A program made the position numbers and the translations under genes. From Ricordea florida (Eukaryota > Cnidaria > Anthozoa > Corallimorpharia > Ricordeidae), in NCBI GenBank assembly GCA_949710005.1, contig OX453275.1, forward strand, positions 29,198,718-29,262,717: a DNA stretch of 64,000 nucleotides, read 5' to 3'. Each line of letters opens with the position of its first letter. Positions within the stretch are counted from its first letter, which is position 1. Positions 25,501-37,104 of this stretch are shown in pieces. The notes beneath the pieces are model-generated. The model was given only the letters and a program-made list of their open reading frames with translations. It was not told the origin of the DNA and searched no databases.

Positions 25501-28500
25501 GTACAGCTGTATGTACCATACCTGGTTACATACTTATTGCCACCTCAAATATTGCCTTTAGAACACTGTAAATCCACTTGAGTTGGTTTTGTTCCTATCG
25601 CATCAGCCATATGTGGCTAAATGCTAGTGACCTGTTGTTTCCTCTCACCAATTCAAACTCTATTTACTTTTTATTGCTAGTAATGTTATCATTTCATAAC
25701 AAAATTGATATGTAGCTACTTGCACCCAATCTTTTACTATCCCAGGCCTGCAAAAGCTATTTTTTTAATACTAACTGACAAGTATGGATCTGAAGTACAG
25801 TAACTTTTTAATCACTGAGAACTATGAATTTTGGATTGATTACAAACATCCAGGAAGAAACCAGCTGAATAAATAATGGGAAAATCAATAATCATTCTTC
25901 CTTAATAAAATATAAATATTTCTAATATACTATTTTCTTTGACTACCTACAGCTGCACATGCCAATTTACTGACCTTTAATGAAGAAGGAACTGTTTCAA
26001 GGCACAGTGTTGCCAGCGTGTCTCTAAACATAAAAACAAAAGGCATTAGTCAATAAAATAGCTGCTAAGTTTTACACAACAAAAAGGCACTATTGCCAAC
26101 TATTAAGTCACTATCATTGCATCGCATTATGTAGTATTACTCCACATAAGATACTTACCCTTCTATGTGAAGCCAGAGGCCATTTTGGGTGCAAAGTTCC
26201 CTTAGTCTACCAAGATTGTCAGTGTGTCCAGCTAATGGCGTACCTGTTCAAACAAATATAAAATATTAACTTTTATAATAATATTAGGCACAAAAGATTG
26301 GGTTCACCATATAAGTTATCAAAGTAAGTTATCAAACCACATGCCACAAACATTCATTCTCTATCACAGCCGTGACAAGTTGATGGCTGTGTATATGTCA
26401 ACTCATTATGGGCCATTTGAAACAAGACAGGTCATTCAATTTAAAACTAAACATTTCATTTAAAAAATCCAAGCTTTACAGATGTGTATTTCATGTGTTT
26501 GCTTGGTCAAGTTTGATGTACAGCTAAATGAATTTGTTACAAACATAATATTCACCAACTTTTAAAGTAGCTACTGTTTTCAAACTCTAAAACAATACCT
26601 ACACTTGTACAGTACTCTAAGCCTTGTATTAAGAGGTTAACCAACTGCCTCCCTTAAGTGAAAGGTGGGTGACTGGGATACCCAGGGGCTTCCACTATGG
26701 CCAGCCAGCCCCTAGATAGAATACTGGCTGGCAAATCCCTACAATCCATGAGCCCCCATTCCAGGCACCAGTCAAACTGATGAAACAGTGGAAGGAAGAA
26801 AAATAGGGATTGGGGAGTAGGAGGATGCTAAATGAACTGCGTCACAGACCACTGCACGAACACTGGACGAAGAAATTGGCCAATTCTAGCAGTGTGCACA
26901 GCTAGCACATACCATGCGAGCCTGCAATTAAGAGATTGACTGCTGGATGCCCACTAGGCTTGTGGGCCACTTGACTGCTAAGCTTATAACCGCCTGACCG
27001 CTACGCTGACTCTTGATTTACCTGCATGTATTTCCAGCCAGGACAAAGCAAATGCCCTTGGACATTAATTAATTAATTATCAAACTTAGTCAGCAGTATG
27101 GAAAACATTTATGTTTTGATGACTGTGTCAGATGCAGCAACGTGCCAGTACATTATTCCACCACTTAATTAAAATGGGATTAGATGTTCGTCCATGGCAG
27201 CCTCAAACATTTAAACCTGCCTCATACAAAACATAGGGAATAGATCATTTTAAGCTTGTAAGCTTTAAGATTTTTCATATTAATTTGAAGTTCTGAAGAA
27301 GCTTTTGAATGACTTGTAGTTTTTCCTTGCTATGTTTCTTCATACTTGAACATTACCACCCACCTGCATGTGCAACAAGAAGAAGTGGTGTCTTCCCACA
27401 AGATATATCATCATTAAAAAGCCTCTCAAAGGCAGCAATATCCTGTGTAGTAATTCAGAGAAAGCGTTGATTGAGTTATATGAGGCTGAATAAAAATTAA
27501 TAAATAACTCATTATTATCAAAATTATTGATCAGATATAAGGCTATTTTCATGAATGCTAGCATTAAAAGAACCTGTGACTTTAAGTATTTGGCAATTTA
27601 ATAATCTATTGATGCATTAAGAACGTAGGCAGCCTCAATCAAACAACAATTTTTTACATCCATAGTCTTTTTACTGGCACTAAATGTAATTCTCTAGTTC
27701 TTTTATCACTATGTGGCACTGATCTCTGATCCACAAAAAAATTGCTCATGCAATTCAGAAAAATACCTATCTTGAGGCAATAGCTTGAGTTTGTTCTATC
27801 AGGCTACCTGTCTGATAAGCCATGACAAGTTCAAACAAAAACTCACCATTGTATGTGGAGATCCAAACACTGTGTTGCATGGAACTAATAATAGGATAAA
27901 GCAAAGATCATCCCCACAATCTTAAGTTAGTTACTTGGAAATTAAAATAAAGACGTAATTTTTGGGAAAATGCATTCCCAAATCTAAAAGCATAAAGGAA
28001 TTTATAATTTGATACAAGACATATCCACTGCATACTTGTAATTGCCAAGTACTTAAGCTGATAGTACAATGTAGTTGGAATTGCATGTAAACTTGCACAA
28101 TGTGTTATAAAACAAACCTTTACAAACACTTGACTGTGGTAACCCAAGCTGATAAAAAAAGAAAAAAAAATAAAGAAACCACATTCATTTCCCGATATGG
28201 TAATAAGTCTCATCCCTTTTACTGCCTTAGCCACTTTAGCAAGTCTGCTGAGTTGTGTCATCATCACATATCTTGTCTTGATAAAAAAATTATGCCCTCA
28301 ATGCCTTACTGACATGCATTCCTTAGATCATATGTTTTTGCACTGTCAATTACCTTTATCCGTCTGGGACTTATTCCAAATAATATTATGGTGGACAAGC
28401 AAAACTAAAGAAGATGTTATACTACGTGACAGTATGATTCTGTATGGAATTTTTGACAATAGAGAAAACTTATACTCCATGAATTCCTCACTTCTTATAG

Positions 28501-30775
28501 CAAAGTACTTCATATACAGTTACTGTAGCTGCTTTATACAAGAACAAAAGATTTGTTTTGACAGTTTTCTCACATTTCTAAGAGAAAAAAATCAATATAC
28601 AATGGGAAATTGCTGTTCATAATAACAAAAATAAAACGTTAAAGACTACACTGTATATAGAGATTTCTTCTGTGACTTTTTTTTCGCTTTCTGCTAAATA
28701 CTTTTCTTTTCTTTTACGTTTACTAACCCATTAAGTAACTAGACATGTACTAATATTCTAATTTGTATGTTAAGTAGTCAAGTTAACAATAAAATAACAA
28801 AAAGGTCTGCTCAGTTGTTTAACTGAAATCATTTGGGAGGTTTTCATTTGGTAGTTTTTACTAGGCCAATATAAATGAAACTGACTACAATTATTAAGTA
28901 TAGACTGAACAAATTTCTTATTTCTGCAATTGTTTACATGGGGAAAAGCTCACCTGGGCACATAGGTAATACCCTAATGCATTACAGGAACCGGAGCTGA
29001 CATAGACAACAGGAGGCCTGCAATGTTGTTCACATGTCAGTTGGCAAAACATTAATCATGATCATGCCTAATTTTAGTTCTAACTCAAATCATTTAATAT
29101 TAAACAACATGGGTCATTTTTCCCAGTTTTCCACATAGCAAACAACCACGTATAAAATGATGAGGGAATGCACTAATGAATTTATTATGAAAAGTGTTTA
29201 ACTGTTTCCATGTCTTCACACTTGGTACTGAAGTTCATACTAAAGATGAAAGAGTCAGTGCACAGTTACCATTACTCAGTACATGGCCACAAGTCATTAC
29301 TGACAATGGGTTTAGAATAAGTTTGCAATCGTTTACAATTATCATGCATAGTATTCTGACAGTTGGTTTGTTAGAGCATCCACCATAAGCGACAGAAAAA
29401 CGTCCTTATAATCCGTTGACGAAAGAAGTTGGCCAGTCTGTCATGAACAGCTCCTCTGGGAGCCACCTGACTAGCAAAAGCAGTGACCAGTCATCACTAG
29501 CACAGTATACATGTATGTCCATGTTTATAGGAAAAGGCTGACTATACAATATTTTAGGGTGAGCAAAGTAAATTAATGCTCACTCTCGTAGTTACTAAGA
29601 GTGTGTAAACACTACCTTCAAATTTACTGAGGCAAGCTCCTTATCTGTTACCTACAGTGTAGGGTTTATATTAGTGTCACTTGGTTCTTTCCCTGTAGCG
29701 TACCTTGTGTAGAGTGCTGTAAATCCTTCTGATGCAAATTTGGGATACTTCACACGGAGAGCAAGCCTACAGACTGAAAAAAGGAACACAATATTCTTTT
29801 CAATAGTTTGGTAAGTTTCTAGCCAAACTGGTATTGCATTGATCAGGAATAAAAGTATAAAGAACTGAACTTATCAAATATAAAACAAGTTGATAAAGTA
29901 ACCTAAACCCAATGTAAGATTGCACTGGTGCTAATGTTTCAAGCATTTGACAGTTTTTCTGATAGAAGACTAATGCTCTCTAGGGGTGGTAAAACTTTCT
30001 CTATCAAGTGAAGTTCCTTTAAAACTCCATTTCTTGCAAAATACTTTAACTGGTTTATACTCTATCATAGTTAGTATTGCATGTTTTTCTGCAACAGAAC
30101 TGAATTCTTTCTTATACCAAATATCACTCGAGTGGTATGTTTTGAAAGAGAATGTGAACATTCCTACTGTATATCCAAAAGCAATCCTAAAAACAAACCT
30201 TTTACAAGGCCATCCCATTGGTGTTCATGAAAACAGGACAATGCATTTTCATACCTGCAAATTCAATACATCAATGGAAGACTGATGAGATACAGTTAGG
30301 TAAGTATTTTTTGTAAAGGGGTTTTTTATCATTCTTGGAGTTTTCAATTTAAATCAGCTACTTTTATCTATAATCTGTTGAACGTTTAATAGTTATATTA
30401 TTAAACAATCCACAGATTTTACTCACAAACACTACCTGGACAGTGATACTTTTATTTTTTCTAGAATTAATCCTTTTGCATCCAAGATGTACTTACTGTT
30501 ACTGTAATGTAGCAAAATCATATATTAATAGTAAGACGTAGTGATGTTGGGGTTAGACCAAAGCAAGTACTATAAATTAGAAAACAGTCCCAAGAAAGTA
30601 CGCGCGCTGATTGGTTAGAAATCGTGTTTCTATAACTCAATAGAAACACAGAACTAGCACGAATGTTGACGTAATGATGACGCGAGCAAAGAGAATTTAC
30701 ATTTTGATATTCAAAGTTAACAAGTTGCTTTTCTTTTCTTCGTCGCGGTGTTTTCTTAAAGAAATAGAAAACATG

Positions 30776-30814
<39 letters not shown>

Positions 30815-30829
30815 AGTTTGGGAGAACTC

Positions 30830-30860
<31 letters not shown>

Positions 30861-30861
30861 C

Positions 30862-30892
<31 letters not shown>

Positions 30893-33800
30893 CTTTCACT
30901 CGTGTTTCTATAACTCGATAGAAACACGGTACATGTTTTCTATTTCTTAACTGTAAATCTTTATAGGAGTACAGTAAGCTTTGCTAGCTGCCAGACATCA
31001 TTAACAAATTTAAACTGCCCTCTTCCTAGCATGAGCAAGGAGCTCAAAGATTTCTACTAACAATATTCTTAACCAGTTTTTGACTCGAGTAATAATTTAC
31101 TATACTGATAAAAATGGATTGTGATAGATATTTCACAGTGGTATTTACCCAAAAAGCTTCGACAGCCAATGTGAGCAATCTGACTTAATACAGGCAGATA
31201 GCTTCTTAATACAAGATTCATCCAACAAGGATAGGTAAAGTGAAAGGGTATTCACAATAACACTGGTATGTGTGTGATGGTCTGGGGAACAAACAAACCT
31301 GTAAAACAGAAACAGGATGTCACACAATGAAGTCAATTTGACCTTTATGCAATAATACTGTTCATAAACTTCAGCTGACTATAAAAACATGATAAATATA
31401 GAAAGAAATCAAGCAGTTTCTTACTGAGTGCTTGTTTTTTCATGGTTCACAAGACTTGTGATTTGTGACAGAACCTTGCTCAGCTCTGTTTTCCTGTTTG
31501 TTTATAATGCAAAATGAAAAAGTAAATTATGTATACTATGCTAAAAGCAAACACTGCTTAGTAGATACACACTGTACATTAGAAATATAAACAGACTGCT
31601 CTATCAAAACACAGACAGTATATGTCAAAGTACTTTGAAATACTGTTACTAGTAAATAGGATAGTTTTGATACATCAAGATAATTGCTATTATTTCAGTA
31701 ATATTATTTCATGGCATGGGGCAATAAAAAATTATCTGTGAACCACGGATGTGATTTTATTCCGTTGACTGTAAATGTCCATTTACACTGTAAGCAGCAC
31801 TTGTAGATAAGCTGCAACCCACTTTGGAAGCCCAAATTTTTTAAAAAATTTGAAGAGAAAATAAAGTTTGAATTTTCAGTGACAAGAAAATTCCTTATTT
31901 AGAACTGGGCCATACACAAGAAAGCAAATGCTTAGTACACCAGATTTTAATAATAATAATGACCTTTATTGAAAACATTTCCACATAGTGTCTCTTCATT
32001 TTGTCAATGTGCAAATTAAGTTAAATCAATCAAATCAAATCAAATGTTGGTTTTTGGGAAGAGGGGAAAACAGGAGTACCCTGACAAAACCCTCTCGGAC
32101 CACAGTAAAAAACCAACAAACTCAGCACACATATGACGCTGGGGCCAGGAATCGAACCCGGGCCACAGTGATGGAAGGTGAGCACTCTCACCAACCCTGC
32201 TCCCCTAAATATAGGAAAAGTCACTTGATGTGTTAACCTGTGGATTGCTGGCTATGAATCCCTTCACTAATGAAAATAAAACACAGCAAACAGTAATTTG
32301 AAAAGAAAAAAAAAACATAGTTTTTAATTAATTAATTAAGAGATTTCTATGGTGCATTTTCCTAAAGCCCAAATGCACTTTACAGTGTCAAATAAATTGT
32401 AATCTGTACAGTAAAAACTTCAAATATAGCAATATAGAAAATCTAAGAATCAAAAAAGTCAAAAGTCAAAGTCCTAAAATTCGAAAAAGTCCAAAGTCTA
32501 AAAGTAGGTTTGTTGAAAAAGATAGGTCTTGTAAATCACGAGCCACAGGCTCGTGATTTACAAGCCCTTCGAGTGTTCTTCCAACATTCCAAGTTGTTTA
32601 GTACGCCAGTAAATCCAAAGAAACTGTAGTTTACTGCTTCTATAAACTAACTTTAAAAACAGAAAATGTTTCTCTTTTTTTATAGGTGTATCGGCACAAT
32701 ACCCCTGGTTTTCTACCAGTCGCATAGCATCTGAGTTATTGTATAAAATAGAATAATGATTTAAAGAGCATTCAAATTTGCAGTGTAGGTCAGTAGCAAT
32801 AGCTGGCTGATGTACGTGTCCCTAATATCACAGCTGCAGTGATATAAGACTAATTTTTAATTTATTTTTTTAATGTTAGTTTAGTGTAGGTCAGTAGCAA
32901 AAGCTGGCTGATGTACGTGTCCCTAATATCACAGCTGCAGTGATATAAGACTAATTTTTAATTTATTTTTTTAATGTTAGTTTAGTGTAGGTCAGTAGCA
33001 ATAGCTGGCTGATGTACGTGTCCCTAATATCACAGCTGCAGTGATATAAGACTAATTTTTAATTTATTTTTTTAATGTTAGTTTAGTGTAGGTCAGTAGC
33101 AATAGCTGGCTGATGTATGTGTCCCTAATATCACAGCTGCAGTGATATAAGACTAATTTTTAATTTATTTTTTTAATGTTAGTTTAGTGTAGGTCAGTAG
33201 CAATAGCTGGCTGATGTATGTGTCCTTAATATCACAGCTGCAGTGATATAAGACTAATTTTTAACTGATGCAAATTAAGGAACAGCTTAATTTTGAAGCA
33301 AATGGTCAGTTACATAGAACTAAAGCTTAAAAAAATGAATTTGTGCAAAATGGTTAATGCACTGCCCACAGCTTTTAATGCAGGTCTGGGTAGTTATCAT
33401 TAATACAGCTACATGCTGTCAGTAAATGTACATGTAAATTAGACATGAGGATACATGCAGTAAGAAGGTTTCTGGTTTCCATAGCAAAGAACTGAGGTTG
33501 ACAATTACTTTCTACTAATTATTATAGACACTGGGGCAACGTTGAGAAAACCTGAGCTTAAGACATGAAAGATAATTTGACACAAATTTATTCACTAGTC
33601 AAAAAAGTAGCATAATCTTTGAAAAATGCATACTGGGTATGTTTTCACTTCATTCTTGGAGAAACACGCAATCACTCTTCAGTTCAAAAGGTTCCAATAC
33701 AGCAGACTGTCTACAGTTACAGTTACAGAATTTTCTATCTCAGACATGCATGAATATGAATTTTTTGCTGCATCACATCAAATGCAAATTTTGACAAGAA

Positions 33801-36243
33801 AAAACAGCTGGATAAATACAAATTGAAGTCATGCCAAGTGACAGAGGTAAAGCAGTTTCCATGGCTTCGTGAATTACCAGCTGTGCTTGTGAGCTCATAC
33901 ACATGCAGATCACTAAGAGATACCACAACTATTTAATGTGCAGCCACTACTTCTCTCATAAAAGCTGAAAACAATTTTGCAAATTCAATAATATTCTTAA
34001 AATCAGTACAAACTGTAGTTAGTATAAAAATACATCTAACAAGTCAAGCTATCAATAATTATAGTAAAATAGCTGAGATAAGTCTGGTCCTGTCTTAAAT
34101 TGCATATGCAAAAGGAAGAATTAAAAGACAATGCAGAGGGAGTTCAATTGCTTTACCAAGAATATAAAAAAATTGGTAACAACAAAGTTTGATGGGTTTT
34201 AAACATGGCAGCTTGTACACTCAATACGTCTTTAGTATGCTCCTTTTCAAGGGTTTATAATAAATGATGAAAAAACCAAAGAAATTGAATTATCCATGTA
34301 CAATGTCATTTATCAAACTTTTGATGGAAAATATTAATTTATATCAGTCATAAAATGAAGTCTCATAAAGGCTTATTCAACAACAGTCATTCCAGTCTAC
34401 AAGACACCCACGATTTACAAAGAGCCACAAGGTATCAGTCGTTACTGATGTTAGAACTACGCCTTAACAGCAAATATTCCCCGAAAAGATGCTTATGCTT
34501 TTACACTTCCTTGCAGTAAAAATAACTGGCTATCCATTTTACTGTTAGCGCAAAGATAGGGACTAGTCACTAGTGACTGATGAAGAAACTACTCCTTTCT
34601 AGTATTTACAAATTGGAACAAATTAAATAGAGGACACAAATTCCTGGAAGACCTGCACAAAGGGATTGCTACAAATCATTGTGGAATATTTAGAGTTTGT
34701 CACATAAAGACCAGATAAAAATAACTTGAAAACAAGACATTCTACTCAATTGAAACTGAGTTAGTAAAGTAAGCCTCAAAACATTGACAGAGATCGGAAA
34801 GTTTTGTTTCATAAATTCATGCATTAGTTATCCATGCAATATCATTATTAAGTGTTTGTCATAACTGCAACTAAGACCTGTCTGCCAGTCCAAAATGAAA
34901 AAGTCATTAGCAGATTAGGGATTGGCTTATAGTTATCATTTGGCTACAGTGATAACTACACCATATTTTGCAAAGAGGAATAAGCATATTGGGAAGGGCA
35001 AGCTCAAGGAAGTTGTACTGCAAAATCAACAAAAAGTTGCACAAAAAAATATTTTGACCATTGCAACCTGAAACAGAGTGGTTTTCATAAAGTGGCTTTC
35101 TCCCCATGACTCTAGTTACCAGGAATTGTTGCCTTGCGAGAATCTACTTTAAAGTAAAGGAAACTGTTATATGCCTCTTACGTCTTCAACTAATATCAAT
35201 ATCTGGGTCGCCTGCCTAAGAGAATTGCTTAAAGACTAAAACGACTGCCACAGAATCTCTCGGTTAGCACTTGGCAGTATTACATGTACAGGATGTTTTT
35301 TACATGTACATACATGAAGGATGCATTACTTGGAGGCATACTAACAAATCAATAAACTGGTGCTGGGCAATAAATGCAGAAATTTGATCCAAACTTATGC
35401 TTAGATAGTTGAAAGAAAAGTGCACATTGTAAGCAGGTTGGCAATCAGGTCGGATCAATGAATTGTAACTTCATTCATTATTTCAAACCAGCATAACATC
35501 AAACTACGCTATCTCCGATGAATTAATGTATTCTTGATCAGCCGTGATTCAGTTAAGGTATTTTGAGTGAAATTGTAAACCAGGAAAATAAACATGCTAA
35601 GAATATTTAGTAGTTTGATAGCATTTGACTTTAAAAAGGTTCACTTACGATTCCGGTTCCACACCAGTGCTCTCTACAGAACTATCGGACTCAACTTGTT
35701 CCTTGGCTCTGCGTTAACAACAAAAACGAGCTCTCAAAACATGTTGAGAGATAATCTTAACACAATCTTTTATCTTATATAAACACACATAATTACATAA
35801 CCTCACGGGAGCAAAACGACGAATCTTAGTAAGGTCAGCTGTGGCGCAAGCTCGACAAGATACATTTAAAAAATTCTAATTCAATGGATGAACTCACCTC
35901 AAACTTGAGTCAAATAGAAACTTCACACAGTTAAGTATGTCTTTGTACACTTCCTGGAACACAGGAAATACCTTTATCAGTTAAGGAACGTGTTCCAAAG
36001 TTCTCTAAACTTTTATGTTACAAACCAATTCGAGTACAGCTGACTACAACGTACACAACAACAAACAGAAACCAAAACAAATTTATACACTTGGCAAAAA
36101 AGAACACAAATTTGGAGGACAACCAATTAAACGCGAAAGGGACAACTTACTAGATATTGTTTATCTTTTTCATTGCCATCCTCTGATGTAACTTTTGCGC
36201 CTTTTTTATCTCCGTTTGGAGCCGGTGAAACGACATCCGCCAT
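15125..36243 (-). CDS. PDXDC1: Pyridoxal-dependent decarboxylase domain-containing protein 1
   Basis: Exons recognised, 5' to 3': 36151-36243 (ATG), 35898-35953, 35649-35708, 31425-31493, 31149-31298, 29704-29773, 28954-29017, 28118-28148, 27847-27884, 27364-27442, 26159-26243, 25975-26023, about 25301-25377, 22876-22957, 21047-21090, 20783-20836, 20419-20542, 20032-20120, 19731-19836, 19204-19262, 18467-18585, 17929-18100, 16956-17033, 15807-15899, 15554-15656, 15125-15270 (stop). Phases agree at nearly all joins. Diagnostic blocks: YLCAQ-LGLPQSSVCK-VPCNTVFGS, PLLLVAHAG, GHTDNLGRLRELC, WLHIEG, CDSMTLNIGKWFSLP, LPLWISIQ, SPVVVFKY, GLLRQVPLVGS..NWLSP and FNLTSG. These follow human PDXDC1 (788 aa) almost end to end; this one is about 730 aa. 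The fold is a group II PLP decarboxylase; its substrate is not established. A small exon between 31149 and 29773 and another between 25301 and 22957 are probably missed, because the phases do not join there. Confidence 0.95.
16100..16668. mobile_element. MITE-like element with GTATTTACTCAA termini
   Basis: The left end ACCGTATTTACTCAAAATTA and the right end (TTGATTGAGTAAATACAGTA) are imperfect inverted repeats, with internal 'ATAAGCGCCAC' / 'GTGCCGCTTGATT' motifs. The first ten bases match the ends of the 6077-6872 element, so the two families may be related. It lies in a PDXDC1 intron. Confidence 0.55.
17570..17755. repeat. Palindromic element with hammerhead-like cores in both arms
   Basis: Arms of about 75 bp (ATCAAGAGATTCCTGTAAAG... 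and its inverted complement) flank a GC-richer centre near 17660. Each arm contains a CTGATGA...GCC.AAAACGTTT block. It lies in the PDXDC1 intron between exons 16956-17033 and 17929-18100. Confidence 0.85.
17599..17635 (-). ncRNA. Hammerhead-ribozyme-like motif (short stem III)
   Basis: On the minus strand: AACC (stem I), CTGATGA core (plus-strand 17625-17631), a U bulge then GGC-AAACA-GCC (stem II), GAA, self-complementary AACGTT (stem III), U at the cleavage position, GGTT closing stem I. The only departure from the consensus is the unpaired U at the base of stem II. The matching right arm (17671-17707, plus) has the core G changed to A and should be inactive. Confidence 0.5.
19461..19528. 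repeat. (ATT)n microsatellite
   Basis: About 60 bp of TTA/ATT trinucleotides with two ACT interruptions, plus a shorter (TAA)n at about 19346-19367; in the PDXDC1 intron between exons 19204-19262 and 19731-19836. Confidence 0.9.
21718..22320 (-). CDS. Unrecognised 200-residue ORF, same strand, inside a PDXDC1 intron
   Basis: The longest intronic ORF of the PDXDC1 locus. A plausible acceptor (TTTTGCATTCCAATAG at about 22306) would start an exon reading EEMWRIANLRHKYLNQF. Sequence features: Leu/Cys-rich helices (VVCHLMQMTCSHASNVLFSV; LDGLCDSVKIKLAECVKYLY), no signal peptide, and a basic tail KTTIRKRERCYKARKR. The composition looks like a folded helical protein, not random frame. I do not recognise the family. 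It is either a nested gene, a retrocopy, or an unprocessed alternative exon of PDXDC1 (unlikely: no counterpart in known PDXDC1). The stop lies 598 bp upstream (PDXDC1 sense) of exon 21047-21090. Confidence 0.4.
   Translation of the reverse strand: MHSNSEEMWRIANLRHKYLNQFTLHKVVCHLMQMTCSHASNVLFSVNVAQSLRWLTLANSNILDGLCDSVKIKLAECVKYLYHGKIDVLKIEQDVGDILQVHIAPTPYMNAMIFKWSEVRLLLIRLCLSKHLFYLYVTNIPVMRNGVVCVKQLHHTDANNQDWKTTIRKRERCYKARKRTCSNWEPFRINIKKILKFMQK
23905..24710 (-). other. Two same-strand ORFs in the large PDXDC1 intron; possible nested 5' exons
   Basis: Minus-strand ORFs at 24420-24710 (starts MPFPASCCC, basic SRKRKLFVYFRSR stretch) and 23905-24180 (contains SSATDELLLRTNIYILKE and WGYRIYEAVKFLMKARN) are denser in CpG and GC than the neighbouring intron, as is the DNA up to 25.1 kb. 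They could be 5' exons of the gene whose 3' exon is 21718-22320, but I could not join the phases. I recognise no domain. Confidence 0.25.
26640..27010. other. PDXDC1 intronic segment of probable repeat origin, unresolved
   Basis: This stretch is richer in GC and in GGCTGGC/GCCAGCC motifs than the surrounding intron and looks like a decayed interspersed repeat. I find no inverted ends, tRNA head or coding frame that would class it. Confidence 0.25.
28197..28622 (+). pseudogene. LINE reverse-transcriptase ORF, C-terminal fragment (zinc-knuckle end)
   Basis: A 141-codon plus-strand frame encodes CPQCLTDMHSLDHMFLHCQL (CxxC...H...C zinc-binding end of non-LTR ORF2), then SVWDLF, an ILYGIFD block, SLLIAKYFIYSYC and FDSFLTFLREKNQYT. 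This is the order seen after the RT domain of CR1/L2/RTE-type LINEs. The upstream RT domain is absent: a 5'-truncated insertion, antisense in the PDXDC1 intron just upstream of the 31-nt exon 28118-28148. Confidence 0.75.
30600..30950. repeat. Palindromic repeat with GTTTCTATAACTCGATAGAA arms
   Basis: At 30760-30945, the arm CGTGTTTCTATCGAGTTATA continues through AAACACTCGTGAAAGTTTGGGAGAA and is inverted around AAACACTCGCCTGCGGCTCGTGTT. A further, weaker copy of the terminal motif lies at 30625. It is in the PDXDC1 intron between exons 29704-29773 and 31149-31298. No coding content. Confidence 0.75.
31985..32212 (-). mobile_element. tRNA-derived SINE, family 2
   Basis: On the minus strand, a box-B-like GGCCCGGGTTCGATTCCTGG is followed by GCGTCATATGTGTGCTGAGT, GGTCCGAGAGGGTTTTGTCA and a TTTTCCCCTCTTCCCAAAAA block, and ends in a (TTTGA)n tail at 32030-32045. 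Box A is degenerate. The architecture (tRNA head, unrelated body, short A/T tail repeat) is that of a SINE, and the body differs from family 1. It sits in the largest PDXDC1 intron. Confidence 0.8.
32783..33264. repeat. Minisatellite, 101-bp unit, about 4.7 copies
   Basis: Units begin GTGTAGGTCAGTAGCAATAG at 32783, 32884, 32985, 33086 and 33187, with very few differences between units. Each unit contains the perfect palindrome ATATCACAGCTGCAGTGATA(T). In the PDXDC1 intron between exons 31425-31493 and 35649-35708. Confidence 0.95.
33265..35640. other. PDXDC1 intron without recognisable elements
   Basis: Plain AT-rich intron sequence. I see no ORF with a domain, no inverted ends and no tandem array. 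Confidence 0.5.
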
Positions 36244-37104
36244 GTTGGTAGTGAAACGAGCCACGCAGTCACTCGCAACGTCATGGCTAATATCCAGACC
36301 TCTATCGTCAGTTGAAAGATCGCGCCGAATGCCAGCAGTCCATACAAAATAGGTACGCAATACGTACATGTGTCTGCCATTTGGAAATTATTGTTGGAGA
36401 TAAGGAATGAAAAGATGACACTGTGAAGTAAATTATCAACTACAAGGTCGGTAAGGTAAATTAGATTCGAAGACCGACGTTTCGATCACTCTGACGAAGG
36501 GCTTATGCTCGAATCGTTGGTCTTTGAATCTTTTATGGTGGCTAATTTATGTTATTGATCTTGTGGTTGATAATTTACTTAAGTGTTTCACTTCCCCACC
36601 GACACTCTACACAGTTTCTCACGAAACTAAATCCCCTGTCGTTTGATGACAACATATTGTGATGAACAGGGAGCAAAAGAAAGAACATTACAGACCTGTT
36701 AACACAATAACTGAACGCAACTTTGTGTCTAATGTTTTCTAATGAGAAGGGTAATACAACATTGCTATGGTTCATTAACACATGGTTCAAAGACAGTGCT
36801 CATTGCCTGGTAAAAGGTAATTCTAAATTATGGGAGTGTGATAAAAACGATATAACTACACTACATTTTATTGTTCATTAACACAACACTTTGCATGCTT
36901 GAATTACAGTGTCTATTGCCTAGTAAAAGGTTATTGGAAATTTTGGCAGTGACAAAAACAAACAATATTACTACACTGCAATTTTATTGTTCATTAACAC
37001 AATAGTATGCATGACTGAAAGAGTTTGGCAGTGATCAAAACAATCATATCACTCAGAACACTTTTATGGTCCATTCAAACAGCAGTTAACATTCTTGAGA
37101 GTGT
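36244..37104. other. PDXDC1 5' flank with a degenerate palindromic repeat
   Basis: The first ~100 bp must hold the PDXDC1 promoter/5' UTR. At 36425-36645 is a diverged family A-type palindrome: AATTATCAACTACAAGGTCG ... inverted ...GTGGTTGATAATTT, with a central CTGACGAAGGGCTTATGCTC block and the GTTTCACTTCCCCACCGACA tail. The rest (36650-37100) contains diverged short direct repeats ('TTATTGTTCATTAACACAA', seen at about 36870 and 36980), and no gene. Confidence 0.6.

Noticed and set aside
32783-33264. CRISPR-like array
   Set aside because: The units are contiguous 101-bp repeats without spacers, in an animal intron.
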